64,000 bases of DNA from NCBI GenBank assembly GCA_033557465.1, contig CM066048.1, positions 18,638,305 to 18,702,304 of the forward strand, written 5' to 3'. The stretch is from Ichthyophis bannanicus. Its lineage: Eukaryota > Chordata > Amphibia > Gymnophiona > Ichthyophiidae. Position 1 is the stretch's first letter. Every line of letters starts with the position of its first letter. The notes under the pieces were generated by a model that ran no database searches, was not told the origin of the DNA, and saw only the letters and a program-made list of their open reading frames with translations. This document shows positions 1 through 10,451 of this stretch, one piece after another. A program made the position numbers and the translations under genes.

Positions 1-197
1 TTCCAGCAGTGGCCAATCTAGGTCATATGTACCTAGCAGTTTCCCCAAGGGACACAGGTTCCACAATGCTTGTACTGGGTCAAGCAATGATATCCTGGGT
101 CCCTTCTTAATAATGGTTTATGGACCTTTCCTCCAGGAACTTGTCCAAACCTTTTTTAAACCCAGCTACACTAACAGCCTTTACTACATCCTCCGGT

Positions 198-2661
198 AAC
201 AAATTCCAGAGTTTGATTACACGTTGAGTGAAAAAATATTTTCTTTTATTAGTCTTAAATAGTTTACCCTGTAGCTTCATTGCATGTCCCCTAGTCTTTC
301 TATATTATGATAAGGTAAACAATCGATCTACGTTTACACGTTCCACTCCGTTCATTAATTTATAGACTTCTATCATATCTCCCCTCAGCCGTCTCTTTTC
401 CAGGTTAAAGAGCCCCAACCTTTTTAGCCTTTCTTCATAGGAGTATCCTTCCATCCCCTTTACCATTTTGGTGGCTCTTCTCTGAACCTTTTCTAAAATC
501 GCTATATCCTTTCTAAGATACGGCGACCAGAATTGCACACAATATTTAAGGTGCGGTCTCACCATGGAGCGATATAAAGGCATTCCTTCCTCACAACATC
601 AGATCAATCCCAGACATATTCCAATTCAGGAAGGCCGTGAAACACTACCTCTTCCTCATACATTACCCTGAACCTAATAGAAACTCAACACCATTTGCCG
701 AATCCACCCAAATCACTACTGTCTAAAACCACACAAACACATGATCAGCCTACAAATTGTATATATTGTATATTTTATGGTTGTACATAGTTACCCTGTT
801 AGCCAAGTTGATTATCCTGTTCATATGTAAACACAAAGTACTATTGGAAATGTGTATGTTCACTGTTTATTGTAAACCGCGCTGATGCTGAATAGCGCGG
901 TATAAAAGAGACTTTAAATAAATAAATAAATAAATAAATTATAATATCTTTTGTTTTATTTTCCATTCCTTTCCTTATCATACCTAGCATTCTATTTGTT
1001 CTCTTGGCCGCCACTGCACACTGGGCCGAGGGTTTTAACATGGTATCCACAATGACGCCTAAATCTTTTTCCTGGGTGGTGGTTCCTAATGTGGAACCTT
1101 GCATCGTGTAACCATAGTTTGGGTTGTTCTTCCCTAGATGCATAACCTTGCACTTGTCCACATTAAATTTCATCTGCCATTTTGATGCCCAGTCTTCCAA
1201 TTTATCAAGATCCTCTTGCAATTTTCCACAATCCTCTTGGGTTTTAACAACTTTAAATAGTTTTGTGTCATCTGCAAATTTGATAACCTCACTCGTTATT
1301 CCACTTTCCATGTCATTTATGAATATGTCAAAAAGCAGCGGACCCAGCACAGATCCCTGGGGTACACCACTATTCACCTTTCTCCATTGGGAAAACTGGC
1401 CATTTAGCCCTACCCTCTGCTTTCTATCTTTTAACCAGTTCCTGATCCACAATAGTACACTGCCTCCTATCCCATGACTCTTTAGTTTTGCCAAACGTCT
1501 CTGATGAGGGACCTTGTCAAAGGCTTTCTGAAAGTCCAGATACACAATATCAACCGACTCACCTTTGTCCACCTGTTTATTCACACCTTCAAAAAAACAT
1601 AACAGATTAGTAAGACAAGATCTTCCTTGTCTAAAGCCATGTTGGCTGTTTCCCATTAGGTCATGACTATCTACATGCTCAGTAATTTTATTCTTTATGA
1701 TGGTTTCTACCATTTTTCCCGGTACTGATGTCAGGCTCACCGGTCTGTAGTTTTCCCGGATCACCCCTGGAACCCTTTTTAAAAACTGGTGTTACATTGG
1801 CGATCCTCCAATCTTCAGGTATTAGAGATGATTTTAATGATAGTTCACAGATTACTAATAGCAGGTCTGCAATCTCGTATTTCAGTTCTTTCAACACCCT
1901 TGGATGTATACCATCCGGCCCAGGTGATTTGCTACTCTTCAGTTTATCTAATAGTTGTAATACATCTTCCCGATGTATCGATATTTCCTTCAATTCTTCC
2001 GCACCTTTAAATACCACTTCAGTCATGGGTAACATCCCTACATCTTCCTCAGTAAAGATTGAAGCAAAGAATTCATTCAGTCTCTCCGCTATCGCCTTGT
2101 CGCCTCTTAGTGCTCCTTTAACCCCTTTATCATCTAATGGACCAACTGACTCTCTCACAGGTTTTTTGCTATGAATGTACTTGAAAAGGTCTTTACTTCG
2201 CGTTTTTGCTTCCGCAGCAAGCTTCTTCTCAAATTCTCCCTTTGCCTGCCTTATCAATGCCTTGCATTTGACTTGCCAGTGCTTGTGCTGTTTCCAGGTT
2301 TCGTCGTTTGGCTCTTTTTTCCATTTCCTGAAAGATGCTTTTTTTGGCAACAACAGCCTCTCTGACCTCACCTTTAAATCATGCTGGCAGTTTTTGGACT
2401 TCCTTCCACTTTTCTTAAAGCGTGGAATACAGCTGGTCTGGGCTTCCAAGATAGTATTTTTCAACAACACCCAAGCTTGATGTAAGTCTTTAACCTTTGC
2501 AACTGCTCCTTTTTTGTTTTTTCTTAACTGTTTTTCCTCATTTTATCATAGTCTCCCTTTCGAAAGTTAAAAGGTAGTACTGTGGATTTCCTTACTATCC
2601 CCCCTCCACTAATTAAATCAAATGTGATCATGCTATGATCACTATTGCTAAGTGGCCCCAA
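198..2661 (-). pseudogene. CR1 ORF2 remnant (endonuclease end, RT, C-terminal domain)
   Basis: The protein would be the CR1 replicase, which nicks target DNA and copies element RNA. Visible RT blocks, in minus-strand order, are SKSPGPDGIHPRVLKEL, ENYRPVSLTSVPGKMVE, QHGFRQGRSC, LDFQKAFDKVPH, SGVPQGSVLGPLLF and the catalytic FADDTKLF. The C-terminal block [18 protein letters not shown] and [19 protein letters not shown] lies at 305-583. One frameshift near 1740 separates the linker from RT. The endonuclease is mostly missing and the reading frame is split by the insertion at 584-939, so this copy cannot be active. Confidence 0.88.
584..939 (+). mobile_element. L2-type LINE 3' end inserted in CR1 copy A
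   Basis: Comparison with CR1 copy B shows extra sequence here. It begins in a LINE C-terminus (IPIQ-FRKAVKHYLFLIHYPE), passes through a 3' UTR and ends in a stem-loop (CCGCGCT / AGCGCGG at about 872-900) followed by an AAATA repeat tail. This is the 3' structure shared by L2-type LINEs in this window. No clear target-site duplication is visible. Confidence 0.75.
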
Positions 2662-3000
2662 CACCCTTTATCAAAGAAGGGGAAGCTGTAAAACTAGAGG
2701 GCATAACATGAAGCTGCTAGGAAGTTAACTTAAAAGCAACATCAGGAAATACCTTTTCACTGAAAGGGTGGTGGATGCTTGGAATGCCCTCCCGATGGAG
2801 GTGGTGGGGCAAATAGTGACGGAATTCAAAATGGCATGGGACAGACACAGTGGGTCTTTTTATAGCAAGAGGATAAAATCAAAACAAATTTTAATATCTT
2901 TTATACTTCAACAGATTGGGATGGGGGAGGGGGTTGACCTGCATGGAGAGGCGCTGGTACAACCTTAAAACAAAGGCATAGAGGGGTGACCTGCCCAGAG
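2662..3000 (+). mobile_element. CR1-type LINE 3' fragment
   Basis: The plus-strand translation contains IRKYLFTERVVDAWNALP then EVVGQIVTEFKMAWDRH, the extreme C-terminus of CR1/L3-type ORF2 proteins, followed by presumed 3' UTR. It abuts the 5'-truncated end of CR1 copy A in the opposite orientation. The 3' limit is uncertain. Confidence 0.65.
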
Positions 3001-5454
3001 CAGCAGGTACAACTATAAAAAAATAGGGAAAAAATTGCTTGGTAGTTGCAAATTAAGATTTGTGGTATCAAAGCCCATTAGAGACTGGCTGATTCCAGTT
3101 AAACGGAGGGGGAGGGATATATGATTTGAGCAAAGAGGAGCAGAGAGTAACCTAGACAGACCGGATCTGATAGTTGCTTTCTGGAGATGTAGTTTAGTCT
3201 GGGCTTTCTCTGCCTAGATGTTCTGTATGCAGAAAAGGTGGAAGGATACTAGGCGTCATAGGCAAACCTTTAATCCTTTGCCCCTGGCAGTCTAGCATCT
3301 TACTGGTCCCTCTTCTGCTATAGTTGAGCATCCCCGTCCCTGTCTAGTCCAGCATCTTCCTTCCCCCCCCTCCCCCTCATGGACCAGCAATCTCTCCCTC
3401 TTTCCCCCCCCCCCCCTCCCCTGGCAGTCTAACATACTCCATCCCCCACTTGGTTTCTCAGCAACTCTCTATTCTCCTGCTGCATCTCTATTTTAAAGCA
3501 GGTTCTGACCTTCTGCTGCATCAGTGCCACAGCAGGCGCAATAGCCAGAGCTCCGTATGCATACTGGCAGCTAAACCACAAAGGAAGATCTGACTGCAAT
3601 GCCCATGTGCACTCTGTAACAGGAAGTGGGCGGGGACTCGGTAGGTCTTCATTGTGCAAATGCTGAGGTGCCGTGCTTCTTGTGGTTTGGCTGCTGACCT
3701 CCAGCTGTTCTACTTGCCTCAAATTGGAATGGGAAGGAAGGAACTTAAAATACCCACCTGGGTTGCCCAGTGACTCTTGCTGCTTTTGGAATCTCGGCAC
3801 TCTAGGTGATCATCTAGTTTGCCTAATGGCCGTCCTGGGCCCTGCCTGTATGTTATCTGTAAGTATTGCAGGATTGTGCTACACTGTTCTAGTGCATCAT
3901 GAGATAACAGGTCGGTGGCTTTCAGGGCAACGGAGATCTGCACCCAGCAGCTGCTGCCTTGACCAAGTTACCCCTAGCTTTTCTGATGGCCTTGTTCCTT
4001 CTGATGTCACCCAGGGGACCACGGCATAAATGAAGGCCCACTGCTGGAGAGAGAAAGAATGTCCACTCTGTGGGAGCTGGGAAGGGACTGTATTGAATTG
4101 AGTCACCTGGAATTGAGAACTGCAGTCAGCAGCTGATGCATTGACTGTTACAATGTTACTGGGTACTGTTAAAACTGGCTTGCCAGAGGTGACTGAAAGA
4201 GAATATGATAGAGGTTTAAAGAATTATGAATAGGGAGAGAGGCTAGCTCCAGTAGCCTGATTGGAGCAATGAGGAGCGTGACAGAGTATCAGTGAGATCT
4301 CTCCTTCCTGGGTGCATTTACCAAATTTGCTTAAATGTAAGGAAGACCAGGGCCTGATGCCATCAGTGAGTGTCTCACAAGCAGCTGTGGTACACAACCG
4401 AATGGGCTTGATCAAAGAGGTGTGTCCCTTTTTGAAGCTCCAGCAGAGACTTGAGGAACTCTGTGTCTTATCTGAGTGACCTTTGCTGCCTTTTCCTTAC
4501 GTTGGGAGGTAGCAATGGGGAAGAGAAAAGGAAAGATGAAGAAGCCTCTGAAACCTAGGATTGTGTCCTTTCTGCTTCTCAAGTGATATTTAGTCTGTGT
4601 AGAACTGATTATTCCATTTTGTCCCTCCAGCCCAGTCCAGGAAAAGAATGGGTTTTCCCCCTCCAACAGCAGCTGAGGACTGAGCATGATGGGATTCTGT
4701 CATCATAGTATAATGGCTCCCCCTTCAGCTCCAGTGTCCTCGGCAGCTGAAGGAGCAGCCTTCTTGAGGGAGGCTTTTCTAGATTTCTTTTCTGAGCTTC
4801 TTTCAAGTTTATTTTTCAATGAGGGTCTGAGAGACTTGACAGAGCCAGTGTTAGAGCCTGGGTACTGGAGTCACGACACTCCAATGCCTGTTGGAGAGGT
4901 GGGCTGTTAGTGTGGCAGAGCCTGTTGCCAAGGCCTGGGCTAGGGTCTGGTAGAGCCCCTAGGGTAAAATAGCCTGGTGGTCTAGACTCCCTCCTCTCCC
5001 CCCCCCCAACTGGATTGCCCACAGATCTGGAGAGATTGCTGGGCTTCCTTAGTGTGATAAATGCTGTGTCTTAAGATAAAGTTGAAAAACTTAAATAAAG
5101 GAAAAGATACCGGGTGAGAACAAACAGGAGCTGCAAACCGTGGGGATAAGTCCTGGGTTAAAGGGAGTTCTTGGCGGTGGGCTACAAGATTTGGGAGCTA
5201 TGGCAGGGTTTGCGTCTGGTCAGCTTCCACATGATTGGGCCTGCTGTTGTTCTTCACACCGGTGCGCTCGGGGGGGGGGGGGGGTGGGTTGTCTGCTCAC
5301 AGATGTGGCCCAGGTGGAGTTGCCTATAGGAGGTCTGTTGCAAATATTTTACTCCGCTTAAGCCGCTGTAGATTATTCAGTGGGGCTACGCACTGCAGTT
5401 TGCATGACACCTGGCTGAAGACTTTGTACAATCTCCATGCCGAGCCTCCATCAA
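3001..5454. other. Intergenic or intronic sequence without a recognisable gene
   Basis: No conserved protein, RNA gene or clear mobile element is recognised here. Low-complexity tracts include C-rich sequence at about 3358-3421 and a G run at about 5268-5284. Short open frames on both strands lack family signatures, consistent codon use or splice context. The 5' exons of NDUFS2 could in principle lie here but none was seen. Confidence 0.6.
3358..3421 (+). repeat. C-rich low-complexity tract
   Basis: Runs of C separated by short T-rich interruptions. Nothing else is evident. Confidence 0.8.
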
Positions 5455-6290
5455 GGCAAAGGCGGTATCAGCCACTCTGCATCAATTGATCCAATTGCGA
5501 GCAGTGGTACCGGTGCTGGCAGACCAACAAGGCTGCAGTCAATACTCAATTTATTTTGTGGTGCCGAAGAAAGACTTGTTTCTGGCCCATATTGGATCTC
5601 AAACATGTGAATTGAACTTTAAATGCATTTTCAAATGGAGGCACTTCACTCTGTCATGCTGGCTGTGAGGCAAGGGGAGTTTCTCACAGCTCTAGATCGC
5701 TCAGAGGCTTATCTGCATATTCCGATATGAACAGACCATCAGCAGTACTTGTGCTTTGCAGTGCTCGAGGGGCATTACCAGTTTCATGCCTTACCTTTTG
5801 GCCTGGCCATCACTCCTTGTATCTTTATGAAGGTCATGATGATGGTGATGGTGGTGGTGGTGGTGGCGGTGGCGGTGTTATGATAGGAAGGAATCTTGGT
5901 GCATCCATACTTGGATGATTGGTTGATCTGCGCAAAGACGGAAGAGGAGGCATGGGTCACCACTAGTCAAGTGGTAGATTTCCTTCAAGGCCTAGGGTGG
6001 TTGGTCAACCTGGCCAAGAGTCAGCTGCACTTAGTCCTGTGGTTGGTGTACTTGGATGCCCTTTTCGACATGGAGGGAAGGTTTCTCTGCCTCTCGACAG
6101 GAATGCCAAGATACGACAGGTGTGTCATTTCCTGGCTACGGCAAAACCCACTGCGTGGATTTATCTACAACTTGTGAGTTCCATGGGAGCAGTGCTTGAC
6201 ATGGTGTCCTGGGCTCGAGCACACAGGAGACTTCTACAGCAAGCCTTACTGTCCCGCTGGTCACCTCAGTATTGTGCACTTAGAGAGTGT
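5455..6290 (+). pseudogene. Decayed DIRS reverse transcriptase fragment
   Basis: Frames joined by eye match the RT of the DIRS copies elsewhere in this window: LIQLRAVVPVLADQ, YSIYFVVPKKD, LPFGLAI, HPYLDDWLICAKTEEEA and LGWLVNLAKSQLHL. YLDDW is the DIRS form of the RT catalytic box. Gag, RNase H, recombinase and termini are missing and there are many stops and shifts, so this is an old fragment. Within it, a run of GGT codons near 5838-5881 has expanded; intact copies have a short MVVVAA run at the same place. Confidence 0.85.
5838..5881 (+). repeat. GGT/GAT trinucleotide repeat inside DIRS RT
   Basis: A run of GATGGT and GGT units sits where intact DIRS RT encodes a short Val-Ala run, so it arose by expansion of coding repeats. 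Confidence 0.8.
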
Positions 6291-7852
6291 TGAAGGAACC
6301 CTTAATGCTTATTTATGAAAATGTTTATTTCCCCCCCAGGGTATGAGGATGTGATGTGGCTTAGGTGGGCTAGACATAATCATCAAACCATGGTTTTTGA
6401 CATTATATGTAAGAGGGAGTTTCTCACATAATGCCTCGGAGGACTTTCACCCATCTTTGTCAGTTCTGGTGTTTTGGGTCCAATTACATTATTTCTTTCA
6501 GAAGCAAAAAGAGTGCTTTCTCCAGCCATTACATGGGGTCAAAGAGATTTTTGACTGAATGAAAAGTTCTAAAGGTCTTACATTGAAGTTTTATCGAGCA
6601 TTGGCCTTGTAAAGGGGGGATGGAAAGTTACTAGATCAATATAAATAGGAACGAGATATTGGACAGATGCTGTCTGAATCCCAATGTGGGTGATCTGGGA
6701 TAGTTTGATACGTATGTACGTTTCTTATGGACCCACACTGTAAAATGTTTCAGTCTTTTTTAATGCCAGTGCAGATGTATAGGGTATGTCCACGGAGGTC
6801 AGATAGATGCTGGAGGGGATGTGGGTACAGGGGTACTTTCAAACATATGTAGTGGGAATGAGCAAAAGCGAAAGTTTTGGTGGTGATTCATGTCATGACA
6901 AGAGATCCCTGTAAGGAAGATTATGTGCTGGTGGTGTTAGGGGTGGATCTGGAATGATTACTAGGTCGCATTTGTTAACTTCTTACTGTTGGCATCTTGG
7001 TTAGTGATGGCTGCATGATTGAGTATAGATCTGCTTGGTCTGACTGAATGGTATAAAAGTATAGAAAATTTATGAAATAGAGCAGTTAATGGCAATATTA
7101 AGGGGGCAGGTTGATGCTGTTAATGAGCTTTGGTCTCTATTCAGAAATTTTACATGATCAGACCCGTCCACTGATCATAATTAATATTCATTACCCCGAC
7201 TATCCATTAGCTTCTGTGAGTTTTTTTTAACATTTTCAGTGGCCCGGATTCTCAGTCGCCCCAGATGAAAACATCAGCATGTAACTGTTTTGTTTAGGGG
7301 GGGGGATAGCAGAGGTGCTGATTATAATGTGTTGGGTAGTGTAGGCACATGGAAGGATGGTGTTCTTTGCGGAAGGCTGGTAGTTTTGGTGTTTAAAGTG
7401 AGAGCATTATTATGCACTAGATATGTTTGTGTACTGACTTTGTTTAAAAAAAGAAAAACAATTGGAGAAAGTATTTCTGTTAGTGCACAATTTAAGCTCT
7501 AAAATGTTATTGATGTCAGTGTTCCCTGTAAACTGCAATGGTATGTACTTGTTTTCAAACCACTCCCCGCAGCTTTTCTCTTCCTATACAGTGTTGTGTC
7601 TGCATTGTCTCTGATCACTGCCTTTGATGTCCTGACGCTCCGTACCAACTCCCAGCTGGACCAGCAGCAGGAGAAGCACTTCAATGCAACTTCTGCTTAA
7701 AATAGTAAAATCACAAGTCTGGTCACATCAGCAGGAGATAACGTGTGCTTAAGTTTTTCTCCTACTGTTGGCCCAGCTAGGGAAGGAGGAGGCAAAAGAA
7801 GGGTATGGATGCTGGGGAAATGGAACTTAAAGACAAGGGTATGGAAACTGGA
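6291..7852. other. Sequence with no recognised gene
   Basis: I recognise no element or gene. A 65-codon open stretch without a start codon (7503-7697, +) is discussed as a finding. The rest is AT-balanced and unremarkable. Confidence 0.5.
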
Positions 7853-8085
7853 GTGGAGTATAGGCTAATGGTCAGAGCACTGGTTTGGCAACCAAGAGAC
7901 CAGGGTTCGATTCCCACTAGCACTCCTTGTGGCCTTGGGCAAGTCACTTAACTTGGATTTCTGAGGTAATGGAAGGTTATCAATGTCCCTGTTTAATGTA
8001 CATTGCCAAGTTTAAATTTACAATGTAAACCGCTTTGACTAAAATGATAAAGCGGTATAAAAAAAACCTGTTAAATTAAAACTGG
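7853..8085 (+). mobile_element. tRNA-headed SINE with L2-type tail
   Basis: The head resembles a tRNA gene with a Pol III A box (near 7864-7876) and a B box GGTTCGATTCC at 7904-7914. It is followed by a CORE-like segment CTTGGGCAAGTCACTTAAC and then a stem-loop (CCGCTTT / AAAGCGG, about 8028-8053) and an A-rich end. This arrangement is that of CORE-type SINEs mobilised by an L2-type LINE. It is not a functional tRNA gene because the tRNA 3' half is missing. Confidence 0.85.
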
Positions 8086-8481
8086 GGACGGAGTAAGAGG
8101 GGGTGGGGGGGGGAAAGGCAGGGGGATGGATGCTAGGGGAAGAGAAGCAGGATGATTGATGCTGGGAAGAGAGAAATGAAGGGTTGGTGGAGGTAAGGAT
8201 TAGAATGTGAAAGTATCAAGTATATAGATGAGAGAGGATGAGGGAAGAATGGGAGGGGTGGTAAGCAAAAAGAGTGGAGAGAGGAGCGAGAAGTGAGAAA
8301 AGAGATAAAAAGGAAAGGAAGATGGTGCACATGGCAGCTGAGGGGTTTGAAGAGCCCGTGGTAGACAGCCCCACTTGCAAAAGTTATGTGCTCAGTAGTA
8401 TTGCATGCCTGCACATGTCTCTGAAAAAATTGGAGGAAATATTTGATTGAAGTAGGATATGGGCAAGGTCTATGGTGTAAC
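8086..8481. other. Purine-rich intergenic or intronic sequence
   Basis: Mostly GGA/GAA-rich sequence with a G run near 8100-8113. No gene or element is recognised. Confidence 0.5.
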
Positions 8482-8692
8482 CGAGTTAGACAAGTTTCTG
8501 GAGGACGGGTTCCTTAACTGTTATTAGCCGGGGGCAAGGGGCTATCCCCCTCTTGTGTCTGGGAGCAAATGCTGGGAGGGGATCTTTTTATTGGGATATG
8601 CTGGGTACCTCAAGTGACCTGGATTGGCCACTGGACGTTGGGCTCAATGGACCACTGGTCTGACCCAGCAGGGCACTTCTTATGTCACTTGA
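8482..8692 (+). mobile_element. CR1 LINE 3' end
   Basis: The translation LDKFLEDGFLNCY and the downstream text ending in CTGACCCAGCAGGGCA and TTCTTATGT match the 3' terminus of the CR1 copies in this window (LDKFLEERSINHY and the tail with TGGGTCAGACC on the complement). It lies just upstream of an NDUFS2 exon. Confidence 0.8.
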
Positions 8693-8824
8693 TGGCACTA
8701 ACTTCACTAGAGGGCTTCCATCCAGCATCCCACAGCTCTGCCTGCATGATCCCAACACTTGGCTTTCTTCTACCTTGTTCTGCATTGCTTATGGTGACCA
8801 TCTCGTCTTTTTGACCCTGAGCAG

Positions 8825-9015
8825 ATAAGGACCCCCCAGCTGAGAGGAACGTCTCTAACCTGACAATAAATTTTGGGCCTCAGCACCCAGCAGCCCATGG
8901 GGTTCTGCGTCTTGTTCTGGAGCTGAGCGGGGAGTCTGTGAAGAGATGTGACCCCCACATCGGTTTGCTGCACCGGGGCACCGAGAAACTCATTGAGTAT
9001 AAAACCTACCTTCAG
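8825..9015 (+). CDS. NDUFS2: NDUFS2 internal exon with quinone-site histidines
   Basis: The exon encodes 63 codons plus two bases that complete a split codon. It contains the family signature [14 protein letters not shown] and then [12 protein letters not shown]. The second histidine of QHPAAH corresponds to bovine mature His59, which contacts the ubiquinone headgroup. The arginine of HRGTEK corresponds to Arg85, the residue dimethylated by NDUFAF7 during assembly. The acceptor AG is at 8823-8824 after a pyrimidine-rich stretch, and the donor GT is at 9016-9017; the exon ends in phase 0 after a CAG codon. The N-terminal part ([10 protein letters not shown]) is diverged, as usual outside the core. 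The start could differ by a few bases because another AG lies at 8820-8821. Confidence 0.94.
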
Positions 9016-9077
9016 GTAATCCACAGGAGTATGGGCTGTACTTGGGGTGATGCCATGCTGGTGATTTACAGTATAAA

Positions 9078-9175
9078 AAAAAGGGGGGGGGGGAGGGTTA
9101 AGGAAATTGCCACATAGTAGATTTATTCAGCCCGACACAGCCGTGTTTCAGCATGATAGGCTTGCATCTGCAATT
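9078..9175 (-). mobile_element. Penelope-like element tail (tentative)
   Basis: On the minus strand this reads GCAGATGCAAGC, a short loop, GCTGAAACACGG, CTGTGTCGGGCTGAATAAA and then a short unique end and a C-rich run. The GATG...GAAAC arrangement followed by an AATAAA-containing end resembles the hammerhead-like ends of Penelope-like retroelements. A partner in opposite orientation lies at 17174-17255. No protein is present. The family assignment is tentative. Confidence 0.45.
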
Positions 9176-9188
9176 ATTACAATCCAAG

Positions 9189-9295
9189 AGAAATATGTAT
9201 AAACCAGATCGAGGCATCAGCAATGTTCTTTGCTGTCACAGACTGCATGGCAAAGAACATTGCTGATGCCACAATCTGGTTTTATACATATTTCT
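9189..9295. repeat. Near-perfect 45-bp hairpin
   Basis: The segment 9189-9233 is the reverse complement of 9250-9295 with about three differences, separated by a 16-base loop. It lies immediately outside the left end of DIRS copy A and next to the Penelope-like tail, so it may belong to that element. Confidence 0.9.
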
Positions 9296-9305
9296 AGGGC
9301 GTCGC

Positions 9306-9409
9306 GTCCAGTCCAGACAAGTGGGTTATGCACGCCAACCAGCAGGTGAAGACTGAGGGAACTTTCTCAGTGCAGTATAAATCGCCTTTGCACACTAACT
9401 GAGCCAGTA
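9306..9409 (+). repeat. DIRS copy A left inverted terminal repeat
   Basis: This is the reverse complement of 16710-16818 with scattered differences; landmarks are TTATGCAC near 9327 and GAGCCAGTA at 9401-9409. Part of it (9306-9346) also pairs with 9421-9452, giving a local fold-back. Confidence 0.88.
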
Positions 9410-9787
9410 TTTCTCAGTTTCTAGCAGGTGGTGTGCATAGCCTGGACTAGACTATGGAGCCTTGCTTTGAGGCCTTAAGCGCACAAAGGAAGAGCTTGAG
9501 CCAGGGATGCAGAATATGGAAGTTCCAGGTCCCTTCCCCACTTTTTCCCTAGAGTCCCCTCTTCCCAACCTTTGTGAAGGGGGCTGGAGGCAGTAGCTAT
9601 TAGCCTGCCTGCCTTGCACTGCTTTAAGCCGTTAAAGTTGTTTAAAGGAAAAGACGAAACATTGAGGCAGGCATGCAGTTCTGTGTGGATCCAGTGATTC
9701 TGGTGGAGGGGGTGCCTTGGGTAAGTCCTGTGGGTCCCGGAGGGATTTTTTTTTTTCTGCGTTTGTTTTCTGGGGGAAGGCAGAGCA

Positions 9788-10451
9788 CACCATGACCACA
9801 TGGATTGGGGCCAGTGCGCTCTGTGCTGCAGCCAGAGGGCACAGCTGTCTGATATCAGGCTATGCTGTAGCTGCCAAAAATCAAGCGAATTAGCAGCAGG
9901 GACCTCGTGGGAGCCCAGGGCGGCTCCTAGGAGGAAGCCGCGGTTGATGGTGATCCTTTGGTTTTTGGCGGGAACCGCCATCTTGGAAAGTGCACTCGAG
10001 CTGGCAGAGAAAGATTTAAGACCTCCAGTGCGTCAAAGCCCGCAATTTTCGCTGGGGAAAGGTTCCTGGCCGGGCTGTCAGCATGTGGAGGACACCACTT
10101 TCTCCCCCTTTTGTGCTTTTGATGCACCGTGCCGCCTTAATGAAACAGGGCGTTGCGGGGGTGTCTGCTGTTTCCTTGGGGCAAAACATGGACTCTGTCT
10201 TGCCCAAGCGTCCCCAGTGTGAGTGTTGGAGGGGGGAATGCCACTTGGGTCTCTGGTCTTCCTAGATCTGCGGGACCCTTTAGAGGGCCTGGCAGACCTC
10301 CTGGACCTGGACCAGGAGGAGCTGGAGGAGGGTGAGCTCCCTGGCGTGGAGGATCCCGTCACCATCCAGGTTTTTCATCACGATGAGCTTCCTGCCCTTA
10401 TCGCAGAGTTGTTTCCAGCCCTGTGCATTGCAGAACCTGGGACGGAGAACA
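9788..10451 (+). pseudogene. DIRS copy A Gag, N-terminal part
   Basis: The plus-strand frame contains QCALCCSQRA and LCCSCQKSS, a CxxC...CxxC zinc-binding pair at the same place as in copy B Gag (QCVLCGSRRG, VCRACAS). Further on, FCAFDAP/FVLLMHRAA matches FVLLMHQVF of copy B. Several frame changes occur. The reading is cut by CR1 copy B just after a segment matching IAELFPALCIAEPG and resumes at 12573. Confidence 0.75.

Larger units (their letters stand above)
1..2661 (-). mobile_element. CR1 LINE copy A (3' end cut by window edge)
   Basis: A minus-strand CR1-clade LINE enters from the window edge. From 2661 downwards it carries the end of the endonuclease domain (SDHSMITFDL), the EN-RT linker, reverse transcriptase, the CR1-specific C-terminal domain and the 3' UTR. 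An L2-type tail (584-939) interrupts it. It is highly similar to copy B at 10452-12572, which shows where the insertion sits. The 5' end is truncated, as usual for this clade. Confidence 0.9.

Noticed and set aside
1124..1477. Plus-strand open frame of 117 codons
   Set aside because: It is the antisense of CR1 RT; the opposite frame carries the catalytic motifs. The same applies to 11303-11632, 12082-12588 and other shadows of LINE sequence.
4412..5022. Several 60-90 codon open frames on both strands
   Set aside because: No family signature, no splice context and mutual overlap; probably chance.
7861..7935. Possible tRNA gene
   Set aside because: A and B boxes are present but the acceptor stem and 3' half are missing and CORE/L2 sequence follows; it is a SINE head. 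The same applies to the heads at 17107-17172, 42905-42982 and 43610-43690.
8133..8414. Minus-strand 93-codon frame rich in Ser, Leu and Pro
   Set aside because: It is produced by purine-rich low-complexity DNA on the other strand.
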